In this document: positions 33,925-42,082 of the stretch, piece after piece
How the letters are laid out: the number at the start of each line of letters is the position of its first letter
Numbering within the stretch: the stretch's first letter is position 1
Assembly: GCF_000423185.1 (NCBI RefSeq)
Contig: NZ_AUHM01000030.1
Location: forward strand, 1-64,000
Reading direction: 5' to 3'
From: Inquilinus limosus DSM 16000
GTDB lineage: Bacteria > Pseudomonadota > Alphaproteobacteria > DSM-16000 > Inquilinaceae
DNA: 64,000 nucleotides
Position numbers and translations under genes: made by a program
Notes under the pieces: model-generated
What the model was told of the DNA's origin: nothing
Seen by the model: only the letters and a program-made list of their open reading frames with translations
The model's database searches: none

Positions 33925-36900
33925 GCCCCCTCCTCCCCGGCGCTGAAGCGGGAGCGCGGCCGCCGCCCGGTGACCCGCTGGGCCAACCGGTCGAAAGCCA
34001 GGTAGATCACCGGCGTGGTAAACAGGGTCAGCAGCTGGCTGACGACGAGGCCGCCGACGATGGCGACGCCGAGCGGCCGCCGCAGCTCCGACCCCATGCC
34101 GGTGCCGAGCATCAGCGGCAGGGCGCCCAGCAGCGCCGCCAGGGTGGTCATCAGGATCGGCCGGAAGCGCAGCAGGCAGGCCTGGAAGATGGCCTCGCGC
34201 GGCGGCCTGTCCTCCTCGCGCTCCGCCTGCAGCGCGAAGTCGATCATCATGATCGCGTTCTTCTTGACGATCCCGATCAGGAGGATGATGCCGATGATCC
34301 CAATCACATCGAGCCCATCCCCTGCCGCCATCAGCGCCAGGAGGGCGCCGAGGCCGGCCGACGGGAGTGTGGAGAGGATCGTGACCGGGTGGATGAAGCT
34401 CTCGTAGAGCACGCCCAGCACGATGTACATGGTCGCGATCGCGGCCAGGATCAGCAGTGCCTCGTTCGCCAGCGAGGACCGGAAGGCGGCGGCCGAGCCC
34501 TGGAAGGCGGTGACGAAGCTGTCGGGCAGGCCGACCTCCTTCTCCGCCTTCCCGATCGCCTCGACGGCCGCGCCCAGCGAGGCGCCCGGGGCCAGGTTGA
34601 AGGAGACCGTCGTCGCCGGGAACTGGCCGAGATGGGTGATCTGCAGCGGCCCGGCCCGCTGCTCGACCCTGACGATGGCGGAGAGCGGCACCTGCCCGGT
34701 CGAGGACAGCGAGGACGGCAGGTAGAGGGCCTTCAGCCCGTCCAGCGACTGCTGCAGCGACGGGGCGGCCTCCAGGATCACGCGGTACTGGTTGGCCTGG
34801 GTGTAGATGGTCGAGACGATGCGCTGGCCGAAGGCGTCGTAAAGCGCGTTGTCGACCGTCGCCGGGGTGATGCCGAAGCGGGCGGCGGTGGCGCGGTCGA
34901 TCACCAGGTCGACGGCCAGGCCTTGCTGCTCGTCGTCGCTGGCGACGTCGGTGATCTCCGGCACCTGCTGCAGCCGCTGCATCAGCCTCGGCACCCAGTC
35001 CTGGAACTGGTCGAGATCGGCGTTCTGCAGCACAAACTGGTATTGGGTGCGGCTGACGGTGGAATCGATCGTCAGGTCCTGCACCGGCTGCATGTAGAGG
35101 GTGATGCCGGGCACGCCCGCCGTTTCGCGCCGTAGCCGGTCGATGATTTCTCCGGCTGTCGCGGTACGCTGGCCGAGCGGCTTGAGGTTGATCAGGAAGC
35201 GGCCGCTGTTCAGCGTGGTGTTGGTGTCGTCGACGCCGATGAAGGAGCTGAGGCCGGCGACGTCCGGATCCTTCAGGATCGCCTCGGCCAGGGCCGACTG
35301 GTGCTTCGCCATCTCGGCATAGGAGACGGTCTGCGCCGCCTCGGAGATGCCCTGGATCATCCCGGTGTCCTGCTCCGGGAAGAAGCCCTTCGGGATGACG
35401 ACGTAGAGCGCCAGGGTCAGAACCAGCGTCGCCACCGCGACCAGCAGCGTCAGCACCTGGTGGTCCAGCACCCAGCCGAGGGCGCGGCCGTACCGGCCGA
35501 TGACCCAGTCGAAGGCGCGCTCGGCCGCGCGGTCGAAGCGGCCGCGCTCGGCCGCCGGCCGGTGCCGCAGCAGCCGGGCGCACATCATCGGCACCAGGGT
35601 CAGCGACACCACCGCCGAGATCACGATGGTGACGGCCAGCGTGATCGCGAATTCGTGAAACAGCCGGCCCACAACCTCGCCCATGAACAGGAGCGGAATC
35701 AGGACGGCGATCAGCGACACGGTCAGCGAGATGATGGTGAAGCCGATCTGCTCGGCCCCCTTCAGCGCCGCCTGCAGCGGCGGCTCCCCCGCCTCGACGA
35801 AGCGGGCGATGTTCTCGATCATCACGATCGCGTCGTCGACGACGAAGCCGGTGGCGATGGTCAGGGCCATCAGCGACAGGTTGTCGAGGCTGAAGCCCAA
35901 GAGGTACATCGCCGCCAGGGTGCCGACCAGCGACAGCGGCACCGACAGGCTGGGGATGATGGTGCCCGCCGCCGTGCGCAGGAACAGGAAGATCACCATC
36001 ACCACCAGCGCCACGGCCAGCATCAGCTCGAAGCCGACATCGGCGACCGAGGCGCGGATCGTGACGGTGCGGTCGTCGAGCACCGCGACCTCCGCCGCGG
36101 CGGGCAGGCCGGCCTCGAGCTGCGGCAGGATCGCCTTGATGCCGTCCACCACCTCGATCACGTTGGCGCCGGGCTGGCGCCGGACGTCGACGATGATCGC
36201 CGGCGTGGTGTTCGCCCAGGCGGCGAGCCTGCCGTTCTCCGGCCCGCTGACCACGGTGGCGACGTCGGACAGGTGGATCGGCGCGCCGTTGCGGTAGGCG
36301 ACGACCACGTCCTCGTAGTCCTGCGCCCGGGTGATCTGGTCATTGGCGTTGATCGTCGACGACCGCATCGGCCCGTCGAAATTGCCCTTCGGCGTGTTGA
36401 CGTTGGCGTTGCCGAGGGTGGTGCGGATGTCGTCGATGGCGAGGCCGTAGGCGGCCAGCGCCTGCGGGTTCACCTGGATGCGCACCGCCGGCCGGGCGCC
36501 GCCGCTGAGGCTGACCAGGCCGACGCCAGGCTGCTGCGAGATCTTCTGTGCCAAGCGGGTGTCGACCAGGTTCTGCAGGTCGGTCAGCGGGATCGTCTTC
36601 GAGGTGACGGCCAGCGACAGGATCGGCGCGTCGGCCGGGTTGACCTTGGCATAGATCGGCGGCGCCGGCAGGTCGCCGGGCAGGAGGTTGCCGGCGGCAT
36701 TGATCGCGGCCTGCACCTCCTGCTCCGCCACGTCGAGGCTGAGGTCGAGGTCGAACTGCAGGGTGATGACCGAGGCGCCGGCCGAGCTGGCCGAGGTCAT
36801 CTGGTCCAGCCCCGGCATTTGGCCGAACTGCTTCTCCAGCGGCGCGGTGACGGAGGAGGTCATCACCTCCGGGCTCGCCCCCGGATAGAAGGTCTGAACC

Positions 36901-37037
36901 TGGATGGTCGGGTAGTCGACCTCCGGCAGGGCCGAGAGCGGCAGGAAGCGGTAGGCCACGGCACCGACCAGCAGGATCGCCGCCATCAGCAGCGAGGTGC
37001 CGACCGGCCGCAGGATGAAGGGACGCGACGGGTTCAT
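33921..37037 (-). CDS. mdtB: RND efflux pump inner-membrane subunit (MdtB-like)
   Basis: The product is 1038 residues, the normal length, opening [20 protein letters not shown] with GGAGG 6 bases before the ATG. It contains the [20 protein letters not shown] porter start, the helix-4 segment [20 protein letters not shown] with two Asp, and the C-terminal [20 protein letters not shown]. It forms an operon with mdtC (4-base overlap) and the adaptor gene upstream. The order adaptor, B, C is that of mdtABC. Unusually, 333 bases separate it from the adaptor gene, holding a dispersed repeat. Confidence 0.93.
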   Translation of the reverse strand: MNPSRPFILRPVGTSLLMAAILLVGAVAYRFLPLSALPEVDYPTIQVQTFYPGASPEVMTSSVTAPLEKQFGQMPGLDQMTSASSAGASVITLQFDLDLSLDVAEQEVQAAINAAGNLLPGDLPAPPIYAKVNPADAPILSLAVTSKTIPLTDLQNLVDTRLAQKISQQPGVGLVSLSGGARPAVRIQVNPQALAAYGLAIDDIRTTLGNANVNTPKGNFDGPMRSSTINANDQITRAQDYEDVVVAYRNGAPIHLSDVATVVSGPENGRLAAWANTTPAIIVDVRRQPGANVIEVVDGIKAILPQLEAGLPAAAEVAVLDDRTVTIRASVADVGFELMLAVALVVMVIFLFLRTAAGTIIPSLSVPLSLVGTLAAMYLLGFSLDNLSLMALTIATGFVVDDAIVMIENIARFVEAGEPPLQAALKGAEQIGFTIISLTVSLIAVLIPLLFMGEVVGRLFHEFAITLAVTIVISAVVSLTLVPMMCARLLRHRPAAERGRFDRAAERAFDWVIGRYGRALGWVLDHQVLTLLVAVATLVLTLALYVVIPKGFFPEQDTGMIQGISEAAQTVSYAEMAKHQSALAEAILKDPDVAGLSSFIGVDDTNTTLNSGRFLINLKPLGQRTATAGEIIDRLRRETAGVPGITLYMQPVQDLTIDSTVSRTQYQFVLQNADLDQFQDWVPRLMQRLQQVPEITDVASDDEQQGLAVDLVIDRATAARFGITPATVDNALYDAFGQRIVSTIYTQANQYRVILEAAPSLQQSLDGLKALYLPSSLSSTGQVPLSAIVRVEQRAGPLQITHLGQFPATTVSFNLAPGASLGAAVEAIGKAEKEVGLPDSFVTAFQGSAAAFRSSLANEALLILAAIATMYIVLGVLYESFIHPVTILSTLPSAGLGALLALMAAGDGLDVIGIIGIILLIGIVKKNAIMMIDFALQAEREEDRPPREAIFQACLLRFRPILMTTLAALLGALPLMLGTGMGSELRRPLGVAIVGGLVVSQLLTLFTTPVIYLAFDRLAQRVTGRRPRSRFSAGEEGA

Positions 37038-37370
37038 GGCCGGCCTCCGACCTGGTGGGGAGGCGATCGTCTCCGGTGGCGGAAACCAAATGAGTCCCCC
37101 CTCCCTTCGCGGGAGGGGGATAGGGGGAGGGGGTTCCTTCGGCTCGCACCGGCGCCGATCGGCAGGCCGCGGCGATAACGAAGACCATCCCTGGCATTCG
37201 CGCGCGGACGCGCGCAGACCCCTCCCCCTGCCCCCTCCCGCAAGGGGAGGGGGGACTAAAAAGACGCGGGTTCAAGTTCTTCAGGAAAGGCGCCGCCCCG
37301 CGGGAGAGGACGCGCGCTATGGCTTCATCGATCGTGTCGATCGACGGGCAGCCTCCTTGCCGGAGGGCGC
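37038..37370. other. Gap inside the mdtABC operon, mostly filled by a dispersed repeat
   Basis: No gene is seen. The 333 bases between adaptor stop and pump start contain the inverted-repeat element at 37093-37257. Its presence inside an otherwise tight operon suggests late insertion. Confidence 0.65.
37093..37257. repeat. Dispersed repeat with terminal inverted repeats (copy 1)
   Basis: The element starts AGTCCCCCCTCCC and ends GGGAGGGGGGACT, with inner hairpins CCCTTCGCGGG and CCCGCAAGGGG. The same terminal sequences bound the element at 59676-59810. The interior differs, so it looks like a MITE-like or paired-REP element. Confidence 0.75.
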
Positions 37371-38702
37371 TCATCCGTTTGTCTGGGGCTGCTGAGTCTG
37401 GTTGTCGCGGCGGCGGTGCTGGCCCTCGCCGGTGCCCTGACGGTGGTGCTGCTGGTCCGCCTGCCCGTCTGCCGGGGCAGCGCCCTGCCCTGCCCCATCG
37501 CCGGCGGCCACGGTCACATGCGCCCCGTCGCGCAGCCGGTCGGTGCCGTCGACCACCACCCGGTCGCCGGGCTGCAGGCCGTCCTGAACGGAGACCATCC
37601 CGCCCTCCGCGGGGCCGGTCCTGATCGGCCGGACCGAGACGGTGCCGCCGGCATCGACCAGATAGACGAAGGCGCCCGGCGCGCCGTTCTGGACCGCGGC
37701 GACCGGCACGGTGACGGCGTCGTGCAGTGTGTCGACCAGGAGGCGGGCATTGACGAACTGGTTCGGGAACAGCGCCCCGTCGGCATTGTCGAAGGCGGCG
37801 CGCAGCTTGACCGTGCCGGTGGTGGTGTCGATCTGGTTGTCGAGGGTCGACAGCGTGCCGGTGGCGATCTCGGTCGTGCCGGAGCGGTCGAAGGCGATCA
37901 CCGGCAGGCTGGCGCCGGCGCGCAGCCGGGCCTGGATCTGCGGCAGGTCGTCCTCCGGCAGCGAGAACACGACCGAGATCGGCTGCAGCTGGGTGATGAC
38001 GACGATGCCGTTGGTGTCCGAGGTCTGCACATAGTTGCCGGGATCGACCTGGCGCAGCCCGACCCGGCCGTCGATCGGCGCCGTGATGCGGGCGTATTGC
38101 AGGTTGAGCTTCTGGGCGTCGACCTGGGCCTGGTCGGACTGGACCGTGCCCTGGTCCTGCTGCACCAGGAAGGCCTGATCGTCGACCTGCTGCCGCGAGA
38201 CCGCGTTCTGCTTCAGCATCTGCTGATCGCGCGCCAGATCGGCCTGGGCCTGGGCCAGCGCCGCCTGGTCGCGGGCGAGCTGGCCCTCGTCCTGCTCCAG
38301 CGCCACCTGGTAGGGGCGCGGGTCGATCTGGGCCAGGAAGTTGCCCTTCTTGACCATCTGGCCTTCCTGGAACCCGACCTCGACCAGCTGGCCGGCGATC
38401 TGCGTCCTGACCGTGACGGTGGCGAGCGGCGTGACGGTGCCGAGCGCGTCGAGCATGATCCGGATGTCGCCGCGGCCGACCATGGCGACCCCGACCGGCT
38501 GGGCCGGCATCCCGGCGAAGCGGCCGCCGCCGGCCGGCGGCGGGGCAGGAGCGGTGACCACGCGCCAGGTGGCGACCGCGATCAGCGCCGCGACCGCGAC
38601 GCCGCCGGCGATCCACAGCGCCCGGCGCCCGCGGCTTCGCGCCGGGACCGGCCTTTCCTTCTCCTCGACCGGCCGCTGGCGGTCCTCGACGCGCGCATCC
38701 AT
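37371..38702 (-). CDS. mdtA: RND efflux periplasmic adaptor (MdtA-like)
   Basis: The product is 443 residues: a basic N terminus, one membrane helix (about 28-48), a lipoyl domain split by a helical hairpin (about 75-215, with LGTVTPLATVTVRTQIAGQL and YARITAPIDGRVGLRQVDPG), a beta-barrel and a membrane-proximal domain (DAVTVPVAAVQNGAPGAFVY). The tail is Gln/His/Arg-rich (GQADQQHHRQGTGEGQHRRR), as seen in several MdtA relatives. It is the first gene of the mdtABC-type operon. No regulator is adjacent upstream. Confidence 0.92.
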   Translation of the reverse strand: MDARVEDRQRPVEEKERPVPARSRGRRALWIAGGVAVAALIAVATWRVVTAPAPPPAGGGRFAGMPAQPVGVAMVGRGDIRIMLDALGTVTPLATVTVRTQIAGQLVEVGFQEGQMVKKGNFLAQIDPRPYQVALEQDEGQLARDQAALAQAQADLARDQQMLKQNAVSRQQVDDQAFLVQQDQGTVQSDQAQVDAQKLNLQYARITAPIDGRVGLRQVDPGNYVQTSDTNGIVVITQLQPISVVFSLPEDDLPQIQARLRAGASLPVIAFDRSGTTEIATGTLSTLDNQIDTTTGTVKLRAAFDNADGALFPNQFVNARLLVDTLHDAVTVPVAAVQNGAPGAFVYLVDAGGTVSVRPIRTGPAEGGMVSVQDGLQPGDRVVVDGTDRLRDGAHVTVAAGDGAGQGAAPADGQADQQHHRQGTGEGQHRRRDNQTQQPQTNG

Positions 38703-38870
38703 TGGTCCGTCACCATCCGTGTCTACGGTCAGCGGACCCCCTACCGGCCCCTACACGGCGGGACGGTCCCGGTTCCGTCGGACCGCGGGACCATCGCTTC
38801 CGCCGCCCGGATGGGGCACAAAGACGCAGGTCGCGGGTTACTGGGCCCGTCGGGTGTGGGGGGATGGAAT

Positions 38871-40214
38871 ATGTATCGGGAGCTGCTGGCGCCGCTGGTG
38901 CTGACCGGAAAGCTGTGGTGGCGCTTCTGGCCGCAGCTCACGCTTCTGGCGCTGATCGGCATTCTGCTCAACGATCAGCTGCTGCTGCTGTCGGCCCGGA
39001 TCGGCTTCGTCGACCGCTCCCTCGGCTTCGCGGCGTTGACGCTCGTGGTGCTGACCAAGCTGGTCGTCACGGTCACGAGCTTCCTGATCATGCGGCCGGC
39101 GCTGCCGGCCGTGGCCGCCGCCCAGGCCCTGTCGGCCGGGACGGCGGTGCCGGTCACCGGCCCCGACCCCAATGCCCCCGGCGATGCGGGCAGCGCATCC
39201 AGGCCGGCCGGGCCGACGCGCCGGGAACGGCTGGCCGGCTTCGCCACCACCCTGACCATCGCCCTGGTGCCGTTCTTCGCCTATTACGCCGCCTGGGGTT
39301 TCCTCGGCGACACCATCCGGGAATACTCGATCCTGGGGCTGGAGCTCGCCCCCTTCGGCGAGAGCGGCAACCTGCTCGACGCCATCGGGGCGCGCTGGCT
39401 CGTCGTCTCCGTCGTCGGCACCTGGATCCTGCGCCGACTGTTCAAGTCGTTGCGCGACCGGACCGGCGCCCCGATCTGGAAGCTGCTGATCGTGCTGTGC
39501 GAGACGAACTGGATCTTCATCGGTCTGTTCGTGCTGTCGCAGTGGAAGGACGAGGTCCTCGCCTGGGTGGCCAGCGGCGCCGCCTGGGACTGGCTGAACG
39601 GGATCTGGCAGGCGGTGCTGAACCCGATCTCCACCGCCTTCGCCGCCGCCGAACCGGTCGAGCAGGCCCTGCCCGATGCGTGGACGGTCGCCACCGGCCT
39701 GTTCTTCTATGCCCTCCTGCCCCTGGTCTGGCTGGTGCTGGCGGCTTTGATCTACGGCCACGACCTCGGCAGCGATCCGGGCTGGATGCGGCATCGGCGG
39801 CTGGAGCGCATCGGCAGCCGCTATGCCGCCCTGCCGAAATTCGCGCGCGACTTCATCGGCCATTTCATCGGCGGCTATCGCAGCCGCTACCTGCCGGTCG
39901 CCAACAGCGTCCGGCTGGTGCTGCACGCCGACCTCGTCCTGCTCCTGGTCCTCATCGTCGGCTGGCGCGCGATCGGATGGGCGGCCGACTGGCTGTGGAT
40001 CGGCGCGGCGCAACTGATCGGGCCGCATCCGCTCGATCTCTGGCAGATCCTGAACAACGGCCTGTCGCTGCTGTTCGGCGACCTGTCCGGGACCACGCCG
40101 GGCATCCTGGTCGAACCGCTGCGCGTCTGCCTGATCGCCGCGGTGCTGGAGACCGCCTTCGCCCGGTCGCAAGCCCCCGCCGCGCCCGAGGCCGAGGCGG
40201 CGGCTGCCGCCTGA
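38871..40214 (+). CDS. Polytopic membrane protein of unknown family
   Basis: The product is 447 residues with about seven or eight membrane helices (WPQLTLLALIGILLNDQLLL, FAALTLVVLTKLVVTVTSFL, LTIALVPFFAYYAAWGFLG, WLVVSVVGTWILRRLF, LIVLCETNWIFIGLFVL, FYALLPLVWLVLAALIYG, LHADLVLLLVLIVGWRAIG and a last one near 415). A Pro/Ala-rich loop (about 88-117) and an Ala/Glu-rich tail are soluble. ATG 38871 follows GGGGGGATGG. I do not recognise the family. It converges, with only a 3-base gap, on an operon of three membrane-anchored proteins, which suggests one functional module. Confidence 0.8.
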   Translation: MYRELLAPLVLTGKLWWRFWPQLTLLALIGILLNDQLLLLSARIGFVDRSLGFAALTLVVLTKLVVTVTSFLIMRPALPAVAAAQALSAGTAVPVTGPDPNAPGDAGSASRPAGPTRRERLAGFATTLTIALVPFFAYYAAWGFLGDTIREYSILGLELAPFGESGNLLDAIGARWLVVSVVGTWILRRLFKSLRDRTGAPIWKLLIVLCETNWIFIGLFVLSQWKDEVLAWVASGAAWDWLNGIWQAVLNPISTAFAAAEPVEQALPDAWTVATGLFFYALLPLVWLVLAALIYGHDLGSDPGWMRHRRLERIGSRYAALPKFARDFIGHFIGGYRSRYLPVANSVRLVLHADLVLLLVLIVGWRAIGWAADWLWIGAAQLIGPHPLDLWQILNNGLSLLFGDLSGTTPGILVEPLRVCLIAAVLETAFARSQAPAAPEAEAAAAA

Positions 40215-40217
40215 AGT

Positions 40218-40820
40218 TCAGCTGCCGCGCTGGAAGCGCAGGTACCGGGGCCGTTCGCCGTCCATGCTCACGGTCGGCTCGACGGTCCCGACCGAATCGT
40301 GCGGGACGGTGAAGTCGTGCTCGATCCGCAGCACGGTGCCGGGCGGCCGCGGCTCCAGGGTCGCGGCGCCGCAGGTCATCGTGCCCTCGGTCGAGCGCGG
40401 GCCGCCGAAGCTGCCGGCCGACCAGCGGCGCCCCTGATCGTCCCGCAGCAGCACCCGGCAGCGCGTCCACAGCGTCTCGATGCCGGGCTCGCGCACGGTC
40501 GCGACGAGGCGGACCCGGACCGGCGTGCCCTGCCCCTGCCGGCGCGGCCATCCGGATTGCTTGAGCGGCAGCACCTCGACCGTCTCCAGCCGCCAGTCGG
40601 CCCCGGCGAAACGGATCTCGGAGCCGGCGGGCACCGCCTGCTCGAACAGATCCTGACCCTGCCACCATTCCTCGAGGTTGCCCTTTGCGTTCATCAGGAA
40701 GGTGACGGGCAGCACGACCAGCAGCGCCCAGAGACAGCGGCGGCGCCATCGGCGTTCGCCGGTGTCGGTCGGGACCAGGGCGGTGGCGGCGGTGTCGTCC
40801 TGCTGTTCGGCTGCGGTCAT
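40218..40820 (-). CDS. Membrane-anchored protein of unknown family (module protein 3)
   Basis: The product is 200 residues: a 28-residue cytoplasmic start (MTAAEQQDDTAATALVPTD), one membrane helix (about 31-47, CLWALLVVLPVTFLMNA), then an exported beta-rich domain with VPAGSEIRFAGADWRLETVE, a Cys pair (WTRCRVLLRD ... EGTMTCGAAT) and VPHDSVGTVEPTVSMDGE. Its ATG overlaps the previous stop by 4 bases (ATGA). The layout matches the two proteins encoded before it, so the three look like distant paralogues. Possibly DUF4352-like in fold, but that is a guess. Confidence 0.78.
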   Translation of the reverse strand: MTAAEQQDDTAATALVPTDTGERRWRRRCLWALLVVLPVTFLMNAKGNLEEWWQGQDLFEQAVPAGSEIRFAGADWRLETVEVLPLKQSGWPRRQGQGTPVRVRLVATVREPGIETLWTRCRVLLRDDQGRRWSAGSFGGPRSTEGTMTCGAATLEPRPPGTVLRIEHDFTVPHDSVGTVEPTVSMDGERPRYLRFQRGS

Positions 40821-41395
40821 TCGATCACCCCCGGCGTGCGGGAGAGGTCCAGGCTGTCGGCGATCGGCAACGCCCCGCCGCCGTCGCCGAGGGTGATGCG
40901 GACGACGGAGTCGAGCCGCGTGGTGCCGACGCCCGGGGCCATGAAGGTGGCGCCGCGGGCCTGGTCCTCGCGGATCTCGAAGATGAACCAGCCGCGCCGC
41001 GGCAGGCCGGGCTGAAGCAAGGCGCCGGCCAGAAGCGACCGGACGCCGGAAAGCCGGTCGCTGTGGGAATAGCGCAGCCCCGTCGGCCCTTCCCAGACCG
41101 CCTCGTGCACCAGGGTGCTTTCCGACCGCGCCGCCAGGGTCGCGGTGACGACCGCCCAGAGGCCGGAGGTGTCGCGCACCACCGGTTTGCCATAGGCCTC
41201 GAAGCGGAGCTGCCGGGCGAACTGGATCGTCTCGATCCGGGCCGTGAACTTCCGGGCGGCGACGGTTTCGCCGATCCGGCCGTGGACCGGGATCGGATCG
41301 GTCTTCCGGTCGTAATAGGGCGTGGTCCACTGCATGGCCAGCAGCAGGACGGCGGCGACCGCCAGCGCCATCAATCGGCCGAGCCACCGCATCAT
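40817..41395 (-). CDS. Membrane-anchored protein of unknown family (module protein 2)
   Basis: The product is 192 residues: MMRWLGRLMALAVAAVLLLA forms an N-terminal membrane anchor, then an exported beta-rich domain with IPVHGRIGETVAARKFTARI, GLWAVVTATLAARSESTLVH and PGVGTTRLDSVVRITLGDG. ATG 41395 overlaps the upstream stop by 4 bases, and this gene's stop overlaps the next start by 4. No catalytic motif is visible. A second ATG at 41392 is equally possible as the start. Confidence 0.78.
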   Translation of the reverse strand: MMRWLGRLMALAVAAVLLLAMQWTTPYYDRKTDPIPVHGRIGETVAARKFTARIETIQFARQLRFEAYGKPVVRDTSGLWAVVTATLAARSESTLVHEAVWEGPTGLRYSHSDRLSGVRSLLAGALLQPGLPRRGWFIFEIREDQARGATFMAPGVGTTRLDSVVRITLGDGGGALPIADSLDLSRTPGVIE

Positions 41396-41985
41396 GCCGG
41401 GTCGGCCCCCTGGACGGGCAGGTCGACGGTGCCGATCACCTGCGGGTTGTACCACCCGGACTGTCCCCGGAGATTGTCGCGCCGCTTATAGGTCGAGCCG
41501 TGGACGGCGAGCTTCAGCACTGCCGGCACCGCGGCCTCCCGCGGCAGGATCCAGACCATCGCCAGCCGCTCCGTCAGGTCCGGATGCAGCTCCGCGGCAC
41601 GGTCACGGTCGCGCAGCAGGAAGACGTCCGGCCTGTCCTCGCCGATCGGCGGGTCCAAGGTCAGCAGGCGATAGAAGCTGTTGCTGGATTCGGCGGTGCG
41701 GTTGGTCAGCTCGACCTCGACCACCACGGCCTTCCCGCCGCCCCGGACCGGCCGTCCGTCCGGTGTGGCGCCATCGATCCGAGCGCTCAGCGGCACCACA
41801 CGCCACTGCCCAGCCTCGATCGGCGCACCGGCCCGGAAGCTCGGCAACGCCTCGTCCTTGCCGTAGGAGGCGATGGTCATGACCAGGGCCACCCCGGCGG
41901 CCAGGAAGCCGCCGATGCCCGTGGTCAGCCGGACCATGGTCCTTTGTCTCAACCCGCCCAGGCCGAGCCGTTGCCGCAGCGACAT
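41392..41985 (-). CDS. Membrane-anchored protein of unknown family (module protein 1)
   Basis: The product is 197 residues: a short basic start (MSLRQRLGLGGLRQRTMVRL), one membrane helix (about 21-40, TTGIGGFLAAGVALVMTIAS), then an exported beta-rich domain with FRAGAPIEAGQWRVVPLSAR, KAVVVEVELTNRTAESSNSF and SGWYNPQVIGTVDLPVQG. The VELTNRT strand followed by an ordered loop recalls DUF4352-type immunoglobulin-like domains, without firm identity. It is the first gene of the three-gene operon. Confidence 0.78.
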   Translation of the reverse strand: MSLRQRLGLGGLRQRTMVRLTTGIGGFLAAGVALVMTIASYGKDEALPSFRAGAPIEAGQWRVVPLSARIDGATPDGRPVRGGGKAVVVEVELTNRTAESSNSFYRLLTLDPPIGEDRPDVFLLRDRDRAAELHPDLTERLAMVWILPREAAVPAVLKLAVHGSTYKRRDNLRGQSGWYNPQVIGTVDLPVQGADPA

Positions 41986-42082
41986 GCTGAAGGCGCTCCC
42001 CCCACACAGGACCGATCGAACACGCGATACGCGAATTGGTTCCTGTTGTCACGGCGGGACGGCGGCATCCCTGCCCGGCGCC

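Noticed and set aside
30655-35583. Apparent 1642-residue fused pump protein
   Set aside because: The upstream part is an out-of-frame read-through; GTG 33924 starts a normal MdtC-like protein and the MdtB frame ends at 33921.
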